Shown: positions 10,041 to 18,745 of the stretch, in pieces
How the letters are laid out: each line of letters starts with the position of its first letter
Numbering within the stretch: position 1 is the stretch's first letter
Origin: Candidatus Vondammii sp. HM_W22
GTDB taxonomy: Bacteria > Pseudomonadota > Gammaproteobacteria > Chromatiales > Chromatiaceae
Length of the DNA: 64,000 nucleotides
Reading direction: 5' to 3'
NCBI RefSeq assembly: GCF_022530855.2
Contig: NZ_CP099567.1
Coordinates: forward strand, 248,001 to 312,000
The notes under the pieces: generated by a model
Seen by the model: the letters and a program-made list of their open reading frames with translations, nothing else
The model's database searches: none
Told to the model about the DNA's origin: nothing
Translations under genes and position numbers: made by a program

Positions 10041-10298
10041 TTATGCTTTACGTATTTCCACAAAACTTGCCAGTGTAGCAAGCGAACTGAATATCTGCTG
10101 GTTTTGCTGATCATCAGATTTGACCTGTATCCCATAATTCTGAGATATCGCCAGCACTAACTCCAGTGCATCAATGGAATCCAGCCCTAAACCATCACCA
10201 AACAAGGGGGCGGCTGGGTCTATGTCATCTATAGATACCTCTTCCAGGTTCAGAGTATCAATTATCATAGCCGCAATTTCTCTGACGAATCCGCCCAT
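10041..10298 (-). CDS. acyl carrier protein
   Basis: An 85-residue acyl carrier protein. The phosphopantetheine attachment site is in GLGLDSIDALELVL, with the modified Ser in DSID. It carries acyl chains as thioesters for a fatty-acid- or polyketide-like synthase. The second Met (ATG at 10296-10298) is preferred because AAGGAAG lies a few bases before it; a Met five codons upstream is possible. It is unlike the housekeeping AcpP in sequence (IIDTLNLEEVSIDDIDP) and has no fab genes next to it. The neighbours (truncated COG4648-like gene, GT2, methyltransferase) point to an aryl-polyene-type cluster. It looks intact but its partners are lost. Confidence 0.88.
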   Translation of the reverse strand: MGGFVREIAAMIIDTLNLEEVSIDDIDPAAPLFGDGLGLDSIDALELVLAISQNYGIQVKSDDQQNQQIFSSLATLASFVEIRKA

Positions 10299-10538
10299 CC
10301 AATCTTCCTTCATTTATCGATTAATCAAAGCCGGGCATTATTGCACAAGGTGAGTCAGAGGTGAATATAAATCCTACGGAAAAAATCCACCCTCCCGAGC
10401 ATCTGGAGAGTCTTCTGGAAATTTGCCCTGTCAGAGATAACACAGCATCGTTCGATCACACAGCGGAAAAATCACGGGCCAAAAGCGTTTTGCAGAGAGT
10501 GGTTTCGAGAAAGGCTGAAAAATCGTATTTCGTCCTAT
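10299..10538. other. no recognised gene
   Basis: Between the ACP and the YdcF-like gene there is a 61-codon open frame on the plus strand (10361-10546) with no family resemblance I can name. It overlaps the end of the YdcF-like gene. I treat the stretch as non-coding or as eroded sequence. Confidence 0.4.
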
Positions 10539-11198
10539 TTAACTGATCTTTTTCAGCATGCGCTTGTTTTTTATTAGAAAAACAAAAATACGTCCGCTCC
10601 AGTACCAGTGTAGGAAAACAGCCTCTAATAAGAGATTGGAGACTCGATGCCAAGGCCTGCATTTATCTTCCGCAGCACAGGGAGTGATCTCTAACCCCAA
10701 CCCCTGTGCCATGGTCAGAACGCGAAACAGGTGATAGCGATTACTGATGACCACTACTTGGGAATGATCTTCGAACCAGGGATGCGCATGGCGAAAATTC
10801 TCTAGTGTATTTACAGATAGCTCCTCCAGGGCAATAGCGGCTGATTCCACTCCTGCCTGAATGAGATAGTTGGCTCCTGCATTGGCTTCGCTGATTTCAC
10901 CGGATGCACCACCCCCTATCACCAGGACCTCAGGCCTATCCCAAACCTGATACAGTGTCAGTGCCCGATCTAGCCTCAGCCGAAAATCAGCAGAAATTTC
11001 TCCTTGCTGCAATTGTTTGCCGAGCACAGCCACAGCGTCCCTGAAATCTGGCTTTGTCGGTGCTTTCATACCTGTTCGAATCACCTGAAACAGCAGCCAA
11101 AAATGAGTGATCCCTAACGTTACCAGACCAACCACCAAAGACAGCATTAAGGTAAAAACGCCATCAGCATCGAAGTCTCGGTTGCGAAACTTAATCAA
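10539..11198 (-). CDS. YdcF-like DUF218 membrane-anchored protein
   Basis: A 219-residue protein with two N-terminal hydrophobic residues stretches (about 15-45) and a DUF218 domain. Family signatures are AVAVLGKQL, RLDRALTLYQ, VLVIGGGASGEISEA and SVNTLENFRHAHPW, followed by VVVISNRYHLFRVLTMAQ. Related proteins (YdcF, SanA, ElyC) act in or near the cell envelope; the substrate is not known. The frame opens with TTG at 11196-11198, overlapping the end of the GT2 gene by 8 bases, which argues for translational coupling; an internal ATG is the alternative. It ends in a basic tail with a hydrophobic stretch. Confidence 0.8.
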   Translation of the reverse strand: MIKFRNRDFDADGVFTLMLSLVVGLVTLGITHFWLLFQVIRTGMKAPTKPDFRDAVAVLGKQLQQGEISADFRLRLDRALTLYQVWDRPEVLVIGGGASGEISEANAGANYLIQAGVESAAIALEELSVNTLENFRHAHPWFEDHSQVVVISNRYHLFRVLTMAQGLGLEITPCAAEDKCRPWHRVSNLLLEAVFLHWYWSGRIFVFLIKNKRMLKKIS

Positions 11199-11925
11199 GT
11201 TTAGGTTTCACGATGGAACGGTACAAGCCCGGTAAATACATCCTCCTGGAAATGAGTCTGCCTCCCACCATTCGGGTGATCCGTAATATATCAGTGACTG
11301 ACTGAAAATGAATTGGCCGGAGATCGGCACCATAAATCGCCGGGATTTTTATATTGTATACGGCTATTCCTCGCCAACCTGCTTCAATAATAATCTCGCT
11401 TTCGAACACGAACCCCCTATCCCGACTGGTACCAATAGACAAATCGGCTAGAAGTTCAATTGGATATAACCGGAAGCCGGATTGAGAATCCTCCATCGGC
11501 ATGCCCGACGCCCAGGCAATCCAAAAATTGGCGAATCGATTGGCATAGTAGCGCCGTCGCGGGATAACCTCTCGATCATGCAGGCGCGAACCAATAATAA
11601 TATTTTTTGTATGCCCTTGTGCCGCTTTAATGAGACGCGGAATATCCTCGGGGCGATGTTGGCCATCCCCATCCAGGGTGATCACGCCATCTACTGACAG
11701 ATCCATCGATGCCTGCATGCCTCGCCACAGAGCAGCTGCTTTGCCAGCGTTGGGTTCGTTTCGCAGCAACATAATTGGCAGGTCCGCAAGCTGCTCACTG
11801 GTACCGTCGATCGAACCGTCATCTACCACAATTACGGGTAAGTCATGGCTCAAGGTGCGTTCAACCAAATTTCGAATTGTACCAGCCTCATTATAGGCTG
11901 GTATTACCACTGCATAAGACTTCAT
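11191..11925 (-). CDS. GT2-family glycosyltransferase
   Basis: A 244-residue GT-A fold glycosyltransferase. The nucleotide-sugar site is visible as VVIPAYNEAGTI, VVDDGSIDGT and ITLDGDGQHRPEDIP, the last supplying the metal-binding Asp motif. DSQSGFRLYP follows, as in dolichyl-phosphate-mannose-synthase-like enzymes. There are no long C-terminal membrane segments, so it is probably a soluble or peripheral enzyme. It starts at ATG 11923-11925 and overlaps the YdcF-like gene. Such GT2 enzymes occur in aryl-polyene clusters, in keeping with the ACP and methyltransferase here. The methyltransferase starts divergently 64 bases away, so a shared promoter region lies between 11926 and 11988. Confidence 0.85.
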   Translation of the reverse strand: MKSYAVVIPAYNEAGTIRNLVERTLSHDLPVIVVDDGSIDGTSEQLADLPIMLLRNEPNAGKAAALWRGMQASMDLSVDGVITLDGDGQHRPEDIPRLIKAAQGHTKNIIIGSRLHDREVIPRRRYYANRFANFWIAWASGMPMEDSQSGFRLYPIELLADLSIGTSRDRGFVFESEIIIEAGWRGIAVYNIKIPAIYGADLRPIHFQSVTDILRITRMVGGRLISRRMYLPGLYRSIVKPKLD

Positions 11926-11988
11926 AAACTAGGCCTTCCGCCAAATACTTCGGGCCATTCTACATCAAGTTGGGATATACAGGTGGGT

Positions 11989-13110
11989 ATGTGGGAGAAT
12001 AGGAAGCTGTCGAAATTTCCACTGTCAGGCTATTTGATGAAACCCTTTTTTAAACCCTCAAAGCTTTCTGCCCTGGAAGCCAAATATGAGGCACAGAAAA
12101 TTGCCTTTGCGCCCATCATCTTTCAAGTAGTGCGCACCATGCGCAATCTCGGTATTCTAGGACAGTTGGATAAGGCAGGCAAAAATGGTATTGATGTACA
12201 GACCATTGCGGATAACACTGGACTCACCCTTTATGGCGTTGAAACCCTGATAGAAAGCGGCCTTTCATGCCATATGGTTGAAAAGAATACAGAGGGATTG
12301 TTTCAGTTAAGTAAGACGGGTTGGTTCCTGTTGCAGGATGAAATGACCCGCATCAATATGGATTACAATCATTACATCTGTTACAAGGGATTGTATGATC
12401 TGGACAAGTCGATACAGACTGGCAAGCCGGTTGGCCTGAAGGTATTTGGCAATCAATGGGAAACTCTATACCAGGCATTACCTCACCTCCCATCACACAT
12501 CAAGGAAAGCTGGTACACTTTTGACCACTACTATTCGGATGGCACCTATCCACTTGTACTGCCCATCATCCTCCGAGATAAACCAAAGACCTTGATGGAT
12601 ATAGGCGCCAATGTAGGCAAGTTCTCCATCCTGGCGGCGACCTATAATCCTGATCTGAAAATCACTATGCTGGACCTGCCTGATTAACTTAAAAATGCCA
12701 TCGAAAACGTAGAAAAGGTGGGGTTCAGTGACCGAGTGAATAGTGTGGCCATCGACCTGCTGAATCCTGAAGCGAGGATTCCTTCAGGTGTAGACGTGTT
12801 CTGGCTCAGCCAGTTCCTGTCTTGCTTTGGGGGTAAAGAAATAGTGAGCATTCTAAAGCGGGTAGCTGCCACCATGCTACCGGATTCTACGCTCTATATT
12901 ATGGAAACCTGCTGGGACAGATAGCAGCACGAAGCCGCAGCTTATTCATTGATCAACACATCCCCTTATTTCACCTGCATGGCCAGCGGAAACTCAAAAA
13001 TGTATCACTCAAAAGAGTTGATGAAATATATAGACGAAGCTGGTTTGCGGGTGCGAGAAATCCGTGATCATCTTGGTATCTGCCACACTCTGTTTGAATG
13101 TGTCTTGTAG
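11989..13110 (+). pseudogene. SAM-dependent methyltransferase with two internal stops
   Basis: One frame of 374 codons from ATG 11989 (preceded by AGGTGGG) to TAG 13108-13110 encodes a class I methyltransferase with an N-terminal winged-helix dimerisation region (VQTIADNTGLTLYGVETLIE) and a SAM site (LMDIGANVGKFSILAA, then TMLDLPD). It is interrupted by TAA at 12685-12687, right after the SAM motif, and TAG at 12922-12924. The rest (VDVFWLSQFLSCF, ETCWDR, YFTCMASGNSKMYHSKEL) is in frame. I recognise the overall pattern, including FDHYYSDGTYPLVLP, as that of methyltransferases in aryl-polyene/xanthomonadin-type clusters. Two nonsense changes and no frameshift suggest recent loss. Confidence 0.85.
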
Positions 13111-13240
13111 ATGCGTCTTAATTATATTTTATTGGTGGTATTAATACAGGAACTCAACTGCTAGTTCGCATTTCTCGCTGCTTGGTGAGAGATGCGGGCT
13201 AGATAGTCGACCCTGAAATATTCATTCCAGGCACTTAATA

Positions 13241-13279
13241 ATACTGTTGTTTCTGTTTTGCAAACAGGAACAACAGTAT
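13241..13279. repeat. 39-nt near-perfect hairpin
   Basis: ATACTGTTGTTTCTGTTT, a 3-base spacer TGC, then AAACAGGAACAACAGTAT: 18 bases per arm with a single mismatch. It lies inside the left part of the IS5-type element, in what would be the transposase tail. There is no T-run on either side, so a simple terminator is unlikely. Confidence 0.7.
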
Positions 13280-13402
13280 GGACATGATATTTTTCAGCAC
13301 AAAAAGAACCTCCCTCATCCATTTTCTGAAGTTGAAGGCAGCCCGCCGCCATAAGCAAGTTAATCTGATCCTCGGCAAAGCCTTTAAGAAAGTTCCTTTT
13401 TA

Positions 13403-13433
13403 GCCTGTGGTCACTCTTTAAGTGACCACAGGC
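13403..13433. repeat. perfect 12-bp hairpin at the transposase break point
   Basis: GCCTGTGGTCAC, seven-base loop TCTTTAA, GTGACCACAGGC. The right arm is the coding sequence for the EPVV end of the transposase; the left arm is its inverted copy and replaces the normal continuation. No T-run follows. Confidence 0.75.
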
Positions 13434-14554
13434 TCGATGCCAGCTCGTCTTCTGAAACGTTTTCTGGCTAATGCCATGGCTTCTTCTGAGGTATTCTTCC
13501 TAGCAGGCTTTGGTGTTACTATCTGGGTGTCATTAACCTTTGATTTGCCCCGATAACCTCGATCAGCAATACCCACTTTGGGTACTCGATTGATGAGACG
13601 TTTCACCTGTGCCAAGACCTCAGGTACGGTGTGACCATCAAATACATTCTTCTCAAAAGCCAGGGCACCAATCACAATGCCCGCGTCCCTTGTGGTGGTG
13701 ATTGATGCCTTGGTGCCAAACTCATAACGCTGGTGGGCCTTGCCTTTGCTCATACAGTAAACATGAGATTCATGTAGGCTGTACAACTTGTTTTTATCAG
13801 CACGCTTCTGATTCAGCATGCGCTGGTACAGGGCGAACTTTTCTGCATAGAATTTCTGTTGTTCTGCGGTCATCTTACGCTGTATTCCACGCAGTAATCG
13901 GCCGCTGATGGTCTTTAATCGCTTGACGGCCTTACGTGCCTTTTTACGATTCCTCGGATGTGTGGCAAATCGGGTGGGGAGCTTGAGAATTTTTACTTCC
14001 TTCTCATGGCTTCGACTGAGCACGATACCTTCTGCTCGGGCCATCTTGAGTAACTGCCCGTGTATCTTTCGGTACTGCTTTGCATCAGTTGGAAAGGTAA
14101 TGTTTTTCTCTTGTACGGTAGTGTCGATACACATTTCATCTTCGATCGCCTTTTCTTGATGTAAGGCGATAGAGGTAGCCAGGACCTTTTCAAAACCTTC
14201 GTTGCCAATACGCTTTCTGAAGTAAGTCAGGTCGGAGGGGTCACAAGGAAGTTGCCATTGGAATTCGATCTCACCCGTAAAACTCTGGTAGTAGGGATTT
14301 TGTATCCAGCGTTGAATCAGAACCTCGTCACTGAGGTCTTCCAGATGCTTGAGTATCGAGAGGCCCACCATTAGGCGGATGGGTTTTGAGGGCTTTCCAA
14401 GATGAGAATAAAGCGGGGCAAATTCAGCATCAAAATATGACCAGTCTATCTGTCTGGCCAGTAGCAAAAGTGGATGCTTGGGGTTCAGCTGATCCAGTAA
14501 GTTCTGGTGCAGGAAACTTTGCTGGTTGGGATTGGCTGTCTTGGGTTTGCTCAA
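13418..14554 (-). pseudogene. IS5-family transposase, C-terminus displaced
   Basis: 378 residues read without interruption: the N-terminal domain (IDWSYFDAEFAPLYSHLGKPS), the first catalytic Asp in DEMCIDTTVQEKN, KLYSLHESHVYCMSKGKAH, FDGHTVPEVLAQV and GIADRGYRG with the second Asp, and RRAGIEPVV at the end. The intact family continues with GHLK and about 50 residues. Instead a stop follows, and the expected tail (FLKGFAEDQINLLMAAG, about 13400-13250) is in another frame beyond a hairpin at 13403-13433. The catalytic Glu in GIEPV is present. Activity is doubtful because the conserved tail is lost. Confidence 0.85.
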
Positions 14555-14679
14555 TTATCCACCTCTATTTCGTCCAGTTTTTCTCTGCTTTTACCCCTTT
14601 CCCGGACGTTTATTTTATCAAATTTAGACGCTTATTTTATATAAATCATTGCATTATGAGTATTTCAGGGTCGACTAGA

Positions 14680-14815
14680 TAGTGTCCGTCCATAAACGGC
14701 CCTATTTCTCTCGCAAAGGCGCAGAGACGCAAAGAACAAAATTTAATGCGCTTTTATAACAATAACTTATAACTTTGCGATCTTTGCGAGAGTTGTCGTT
14801 TCTGGACGGATACTA
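14680..14815. mobile_element. 136-bp palindromic MITE
   Basis: The outer 21 bases match as inverted repeats with three differences (TAGTGTCCGTCCATAAACGG at the left; the right end reads TAGTATCCGTCCAGAAACGA on the other strand). The similarity resumes inside with CTCTCGCAAAG on both arms, and CGCAAAG motifs recur in the middle. There is no coding sequence. CTAGATA occurs on both sides (14675-14681 and 14813-14819), compatible with a target duplication. It abuts the end of the recQ region, whose terminal TAG lies within the right copy of CTAGATA. Confidence 0.75.
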
Positions 14816-15134
14816 GATACATTCCGCAGCCATAATGCATTTCAGAATGCCGTAGTCGTAACGTCCATCAAGGGCCTCATAAAGTGGTTTCAGCTTTCCC
14901 TCTTCGCAGCTTCTCTCCATCTCCAGGGTGGCGATGATTTCACTGTACTGGACCGGGTTGAGTGGCAGTATCTCCCGTACATCGACCATTCCCGCTTCCA
15001 CTGCCTCGGCAAAGTGGCTGTAGATTGAGGTGAGTTTGAGTTCCCGCTGACGTGCTATCTCATCGGCATCAAGGCCCTTCTGATGGAGGTTGAGCGTCTC
15101 GTTGATGGTTTCGCTCAGGCTGTTGTTGAGTATT
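14813..15134 (-). pseudogene. recQ 3' part: HTH_40 domain, out of frame
   Basis: Read on the minus strand, this encodes EILNNSLSETINETLNL, GLDADEIARQRELKLTSIYS and, near the end, GKLKPLYEALDGRYDYGILK. This is the helix-turn-helix domain (HTH_40 type) found at the C-terminus of the longer RecQ proteins. It is separated from the main recQ frame only by one extra base: removing one C from the run at 15144-15147 would join HRDC to this domain as EHPLTEILNN. Either a real 1-nt insertion or a sequencing error in the C-run explains this. Confidence 0.8.
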
Positions 15135-16943
15135 TCAGTTAATGGGGTGCTCCCCGATGAGATCGAGAAACTGCTGGCCGTATCGCGTCAGCTTGGTCTC
15201 GCCAACACCGCTGATATAACGCATCCGCTCAAGGTTTTCCGGCCTCAGCTCGGCCATCTCTTCCAGGGTGCTGTCATGAAAAACGATATAAGGCGGTACA
15301 CCCTGCTCCTGGGCGATCTCCAGCCGCCGTGCCCGCATCGCGTCGAGCAGAGGCAGGTTCCAGGACTGCAGCTTGGTCTGCGAGCGCTTTTTCTTCTCTT
15401 TTTTCTCGGCTCGTTTCTGATGTCTGAGATGAAGCAGGCATTCACTCTTGAGCAGCGGACGGCATTTTTCAGTGAGACGCAGGGCGCCATGGCCGTCGGC
15501 ATCGATATCGAGATAACCCAGGGAGATCAATTGGCGGAACAGGCCGCGCCACTCCACGCCGTTTAGTTCGTCGCCAATGCCAAAAGTCGTGATCTGGTGA
15601 TGCTGGAAACGCTCGATACGCTCATCCTCCTTACCTTTCAATACATCGATCAGGTAGTTGACGCCAAAGCGTTGACCGGTGTGGAAGACGCAGGAGAGTG
15701 CCTTGCGGGCCGATTCGGTGGCATCCCAGGTCTCCGGCGGATTGAGGCAGTTGTCGCAGTTGCCGCAGGGTTGCTCCAGGGTCTCACCAAAATAGCCCAA
15801 CAGGGCCTGGCGCCGGCAGCCGGTGAGGTCACAGAGACCAAGCATTGCTTCCAGTTTGTGGTGGGCGATACGCTTGAATTGCTCTTCTGCATCGGTATTC
15901 TGGACAAACTGCCGCAAGGTGATGACATCTTGCAGACCAAAAGCCATCCAGGCATCGGCGGGTTCTCCGTCGCGACCGGCGCGGCCGGTTTCCTGGTAGT
16001 AGGCCTCTATGCTTTTGGGCAGGTTGAGGTGGGCGACGAAGCGCACGTCAGGTTTATCTATACCCATGCCAAAGGCGATGGTGGCGCAGATGATCACCCC
16101 CTCTTCACGGAGAAATTGTTCCTGATTTTTATGCCTTGTTTCACTCGTCAGTCCTGCATGATAGGGCAGTGCCTTACGACCGCGAGAGGCCAGCCATTGG
16201 GCAATATCCTCGACTTTTTTCCGTGATAAGCAGTAGACGATGCCGGCATCTTCCGGATGTTCCTGCTCCAGGAAACGCCAGAGCTGGTCTCTTCCATTCT
16301 GTCCCTCTGTAATGGTGTAGCGAATATTGGGGCGGTCAAAACTGTTGGTGAAAACTTTTGCGCTCTGTAGTCCGAGCTGCTCGATAATCTCCTGCTGGGT
16401 GCGCTGATCGGCAGTGGCGGTGAGCGCAATCCGTGGTATTTCCGGATAGCGTTCTGTGAGTAGTGAGAGGCGTTGATACTCTTTTCGGAAATCATGGCCC
16501 CATTGAGAGACGCAGTGAGCTTCATCAATGGCGAAGAGGGTAATCTGGATGCGGTCAAGAAGCCGCAGTGTCTGTTCTGTGAGTAGACGCTCCGGGGCGA
16601 TATAGAGCAGTTTCAGCTCACCATTCAGGAGGGCTTGTTCAGTATTTCGCCGGGTCGCGGCATCCAGAGTGGAGTTGAGAAAAGCGGCTTGAATGCCAAG
16701 TTGCTTCAAGGCGCTCACCTGATCCTGCATCAATGCAATCAGGGGAGAGATAACAATACCGACGCCTTCACCAACCAGTGCGGGGATCTGGTAACAGAGC
16801 GATTTACCACCGCCTGTGGGCATCAGGGCCAAGGCATCCTGCCCGTTAATGACAGTCTCAATGATCTCCGCCTGATTATGGCGAAATTCGCTGTAGCCGA
16901 AGGTCTCGTTTAGTATTTTTTTTACGCGTTGCATCTGGATCAT
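15135..16943 (-). CDS. recQ: ATP-dependent DNA helicase RecQ (core)
   Basis: 602 residues of a 3'-5' DNA helicase acting in recombination and fork repair. Domain order: helicase domain 1 with MPTGGGKSLCYQIPAL (Walker A, about residue 40) and AIDEAHCVSQWGHDFR; helicase domain 2 with GIVYCLSRKKVE and QETGRAGRDGEPA; a zinc-binding RQC region with the cysteines of CGNCDNC; and an HRDC domain (MRARRLEIAQEQGVPPYIVF) ending about residue 598. The length equals that of the shorter E. coli-type enzyme, so it may work as it stands. The C-terminal HTH_40 extension has been lost by a one-base shift at the stop. Start ATG at 16941-16943; monocistronic. Confidence 0.92.
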   Translation of the reverse strand: MIQMQRVKKILNETFGYSEFRHNQAEIIETVINGQDALALMPTGGGKSLCYQIPALVGEGVGIVISPLIALMQDQVSALKQLGIQAAFLNSTLDAATRRNTEQALLNGELKLLYIAPERLLTEQTLRLLDRIQITLFAIDEAHCVSQWGHDFRKEYQRLSLLTERYPEIPRIALTATADQRTQQEIIEQLGLQSAKVFTNSFDRPNIRYTITEGQNGRDQLWRFLEQEHPEDAGIVYCLSRKKVEDIAQWLASRGRKALPYHAGLTSETRHKNQEQFLREEGVIICATIAFGMGIDKPDVRFVAHLNLPKSIEAYYQETGRAGRDGEPADAWMAFGLQDVITLRQFVQNTDAEEQFKRIAHHKLEAMLGLCDLTGCRRQALLGYFGETLEQPCGNCDNCLNPPETWDATESARKALSCVFHTGQRFGVNYLIDVLKGKEDERIERFQHHQITTFGIGDELNGVEWRGLFRQLISLGYLDIDADGHGALRLTEKCRPLLKSECLLHLRHQKRAEKKEKKKRSQTKLQSWNLPLLDAMRARRLEIAQEQGVPPYIVFHDSTLEEMAELRPENLERMRYISGVGETKLTRYGQQFLDLIGEHPIN

Positions 16944-17059
16944 CAGCTGAAAAATCCTTTTGGCTCTTCCTCTAATTGACTGGGTAGACTAACGTACCCC
17001 CTATGAAAGATAAAGATCTATACGCCCAAATCCTGGGTGTCCAAAAGCCCTTGGTAGGT

Positions 17060-18208
17060 TAGCAGTGTAGAGCTGGCTCTGTCAGAGGGAGAGGTAACAG
17101 TACAGGTTGAACAAGAGGCAGGTGCCAAGCAGTGTTGTTTAATCTCTGGGTAGATCTCACCGGGCTATGACTCACGCAAGCGCCGCTGGCGGCACCTGGA
17201 TACCCGCCAATACAAAACTATTCTGGTAGCAGATGCGCCCAGAGTGAAGTATGAAGAATATGGGGTGGTCACCGTGTCAGTTTCCTGGGCGAAACCGGGC
17301 TCTGGATTTACTGCAATGTTTGAAGTGCTGGTGATCGATTGGTTGAAAGAGGCGTCCATCTCGGCAGTCTCACGATTGATGGGGCTGAGTTGGAATGCCA
17401 TTGATGGAATTATGCAGCGAGCGGTCAAGCGAGGACTGGCACGTAGAACAGAGATCAGCTCAACACGTATAGGTATTGATGATACGGCCTTCAAGAAACG
17501 CCATGATTATGTAACAGTCTTATCAGACCAGGATGCAGGTAGAGTACTACACGGGGCAGTGACGGCAAAAAGGTGATGCTCAAAGCATGATACGAAAGTC
17601 TAGCAGAGGAGCAACGAGAAGCGATAGAGAATGTCTTCATGGATATGTGGCCAGCCTTTATCAATGCCATACTGGAAAGCCTGCCTAGGGCTGAAGAGAA
17701 GATTGTCTTTAGTAAATGCCATGTCGCCAAATACCTCGGTGAGGCAGTGGACAAGGTAGGCCGCCAAGAGCACAAAGCGCTGATGGCTATGAGGACCTTA
17801 AAGGCAGCCAGTATGACTGGCTCTGCAACCCGGAGAGTATGATGCGCAGACAGGAATTACGGTTCAAGGCGCTACGTGGCAGACTGCCCGTGCCTAGGCG
17901 ATCAAGAGTTTACTACTATGCCAGCAAGACATTGGGGAAGGAAAAGCTGGGAGCGGTGGTTGTCATGGGCAGTGCGCAGTGGCCTGGAGCCAATCAAGAA
18001 AGTGGCGGGAACAATCAAGGATTATCTGTGGGAAATATTGAACGCTGTTGTTTTGGAAGTAAGTAATGGTCCGGCAGAAGGCCTCAACAGCCGAATCAAG
18101 ATGATCAAGGTGCGTAGCAGAGGCTTCCGCAACAAGGAGCGGTTTGCTAATGCAATCTACTTCCACCTTGGAGGGCTGAATTTTTATCCTGAGGGAGCGG
18201 TTGGGTGA
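17060..18208 (+). pseudogene. ISL3-family transposase, broken
   Basis: Pieces of one ISL3 transposase on the plus strand. An N-terminal region at about 17065-17250 reads GYDSRKRRWRHLDTRQYKT, with an in-frame stop before it. A second part (17244-17576) has VSWAKPGSGFTAMFEVLVID and TRIGIDDTAFKKRHDY with a catalytic Asp. A third part starts at about 17639 (MDMWPAFINAILESLP). The C-terminal part from 18060 reads EVSNGPAEGLNSRIKMIK with the catalytic Glu, and GFRNKERFANAIYFH. Several frame changes separate them. The scrap at 6638-6717 matches its C-terminal part. Confidence 0.85.
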
Positions 18209-18229
18209 TATTTACCTACTCGATTAGGG

Positions 18230-18557
18230 GAAGAGCCGTATCTTTTACATTGGCGTTTAAGTTATAGAAACATTGGTCGTCGTTTGGGTCGTCATCACAC
18301 CACCATCTCACGTGAAGTGAAACACAATGGTCGATTCATAGCCTGTTACCGGGACGAGTTTGCACAGAAACGTGCGATGGTTCGATGCAAGAAACCGAGG
18401 CACACTCGCAGGTGATCACATAAAAAATGCCTGCATTATGTCATCGAGCGGTTACAGGAGGATTGGACACCGGAAACAATGGCTGGACGCCTCAGGCTGG
18501 ATTACCCTAAGAAGTGCATGTCTACGGATTAGCCCGGAAGGTATTTATCGATGGATA
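18230..18557 (+). pseudogene. IS30-family transposase, N-terminal fragment
   Basis: The same element as at 3478-4350: LHWRLSYRNIGRRLGRHH with the HTH region at about 18240-18320, and ISPEGIYRWIE at about 18525-18555, with frame changes between. It is cut at about 18558, where an IS256 end begins. The matching C-terminal fragment lies in the same orientation at 21146. Confidence 0.8.
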
Positions 18558-18606
18558 GAGACTGTTCAAAATATTGTGTCAACGTAAAAGCACTCAGTCC
18601 ATATCA

Positions 18607-18745
18607 TCACAGATCAAGTGCGCGATCAAGCCTACCTTCGAAGAAGATAGCCAGTTGAGACAAGATCAGGTTCCAGTTGTGAATGGGCATCGCCCATTTC
18701 TTACTGGCGTTCTGAATGCCAAGGTATAACAATTTGAGCAGGCTG
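18607..18745 (-). pseudogene. outer IS256 transposase, C-terminal piece
   Basis: Read on the minus strand: LLKLLYLGIQNASKKWAMPI, then HNWNLILSQLAIFFEGRL, ending TGA near 18607. This is the typical IS256 transposase C-terminus and continues the reading that stops at the inner insertion at about 20014. Confidence 0.8.

Larger units (their letters stand above)
13207..14674 (-). mobile_element. IS5-type insertion sequence flanked by CTAGATAG
   Basis: The ends are a 17-bp inverted repeat with one mismatch: TCGACCCTGAAATATTC at 13207 and the complement ending at 14674. CTAGATAG stands directly on both sides (13199-13206 and 14675-14682). The element is 1468 bp and holds one minus-strand transposase gene with a damaged C-terminus. 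It lies between the methyltransferase pseudogene and the MITE, and its right target repeat overlaps the left edge of the MITE. Confidence 0.88.

Noticed and set aside
10361-10546. A 61-codon plus-strand open frame between the ACP and YdcF-like genes.
   Set aside because: No family signature, and it overlaps the 3' end of the YdcF-like gene.
6857-13110. Stop-codon recoding or suppression, because two neighbouring long frames each contain in-frame TAG and TAA.
   Set aside because: Intact neighbours end with the same stops (for example hemJ with TAG and the GT2 gene with TAA), and most other broken genes here have frameshifts. Independent nonsense mutations are simpler.
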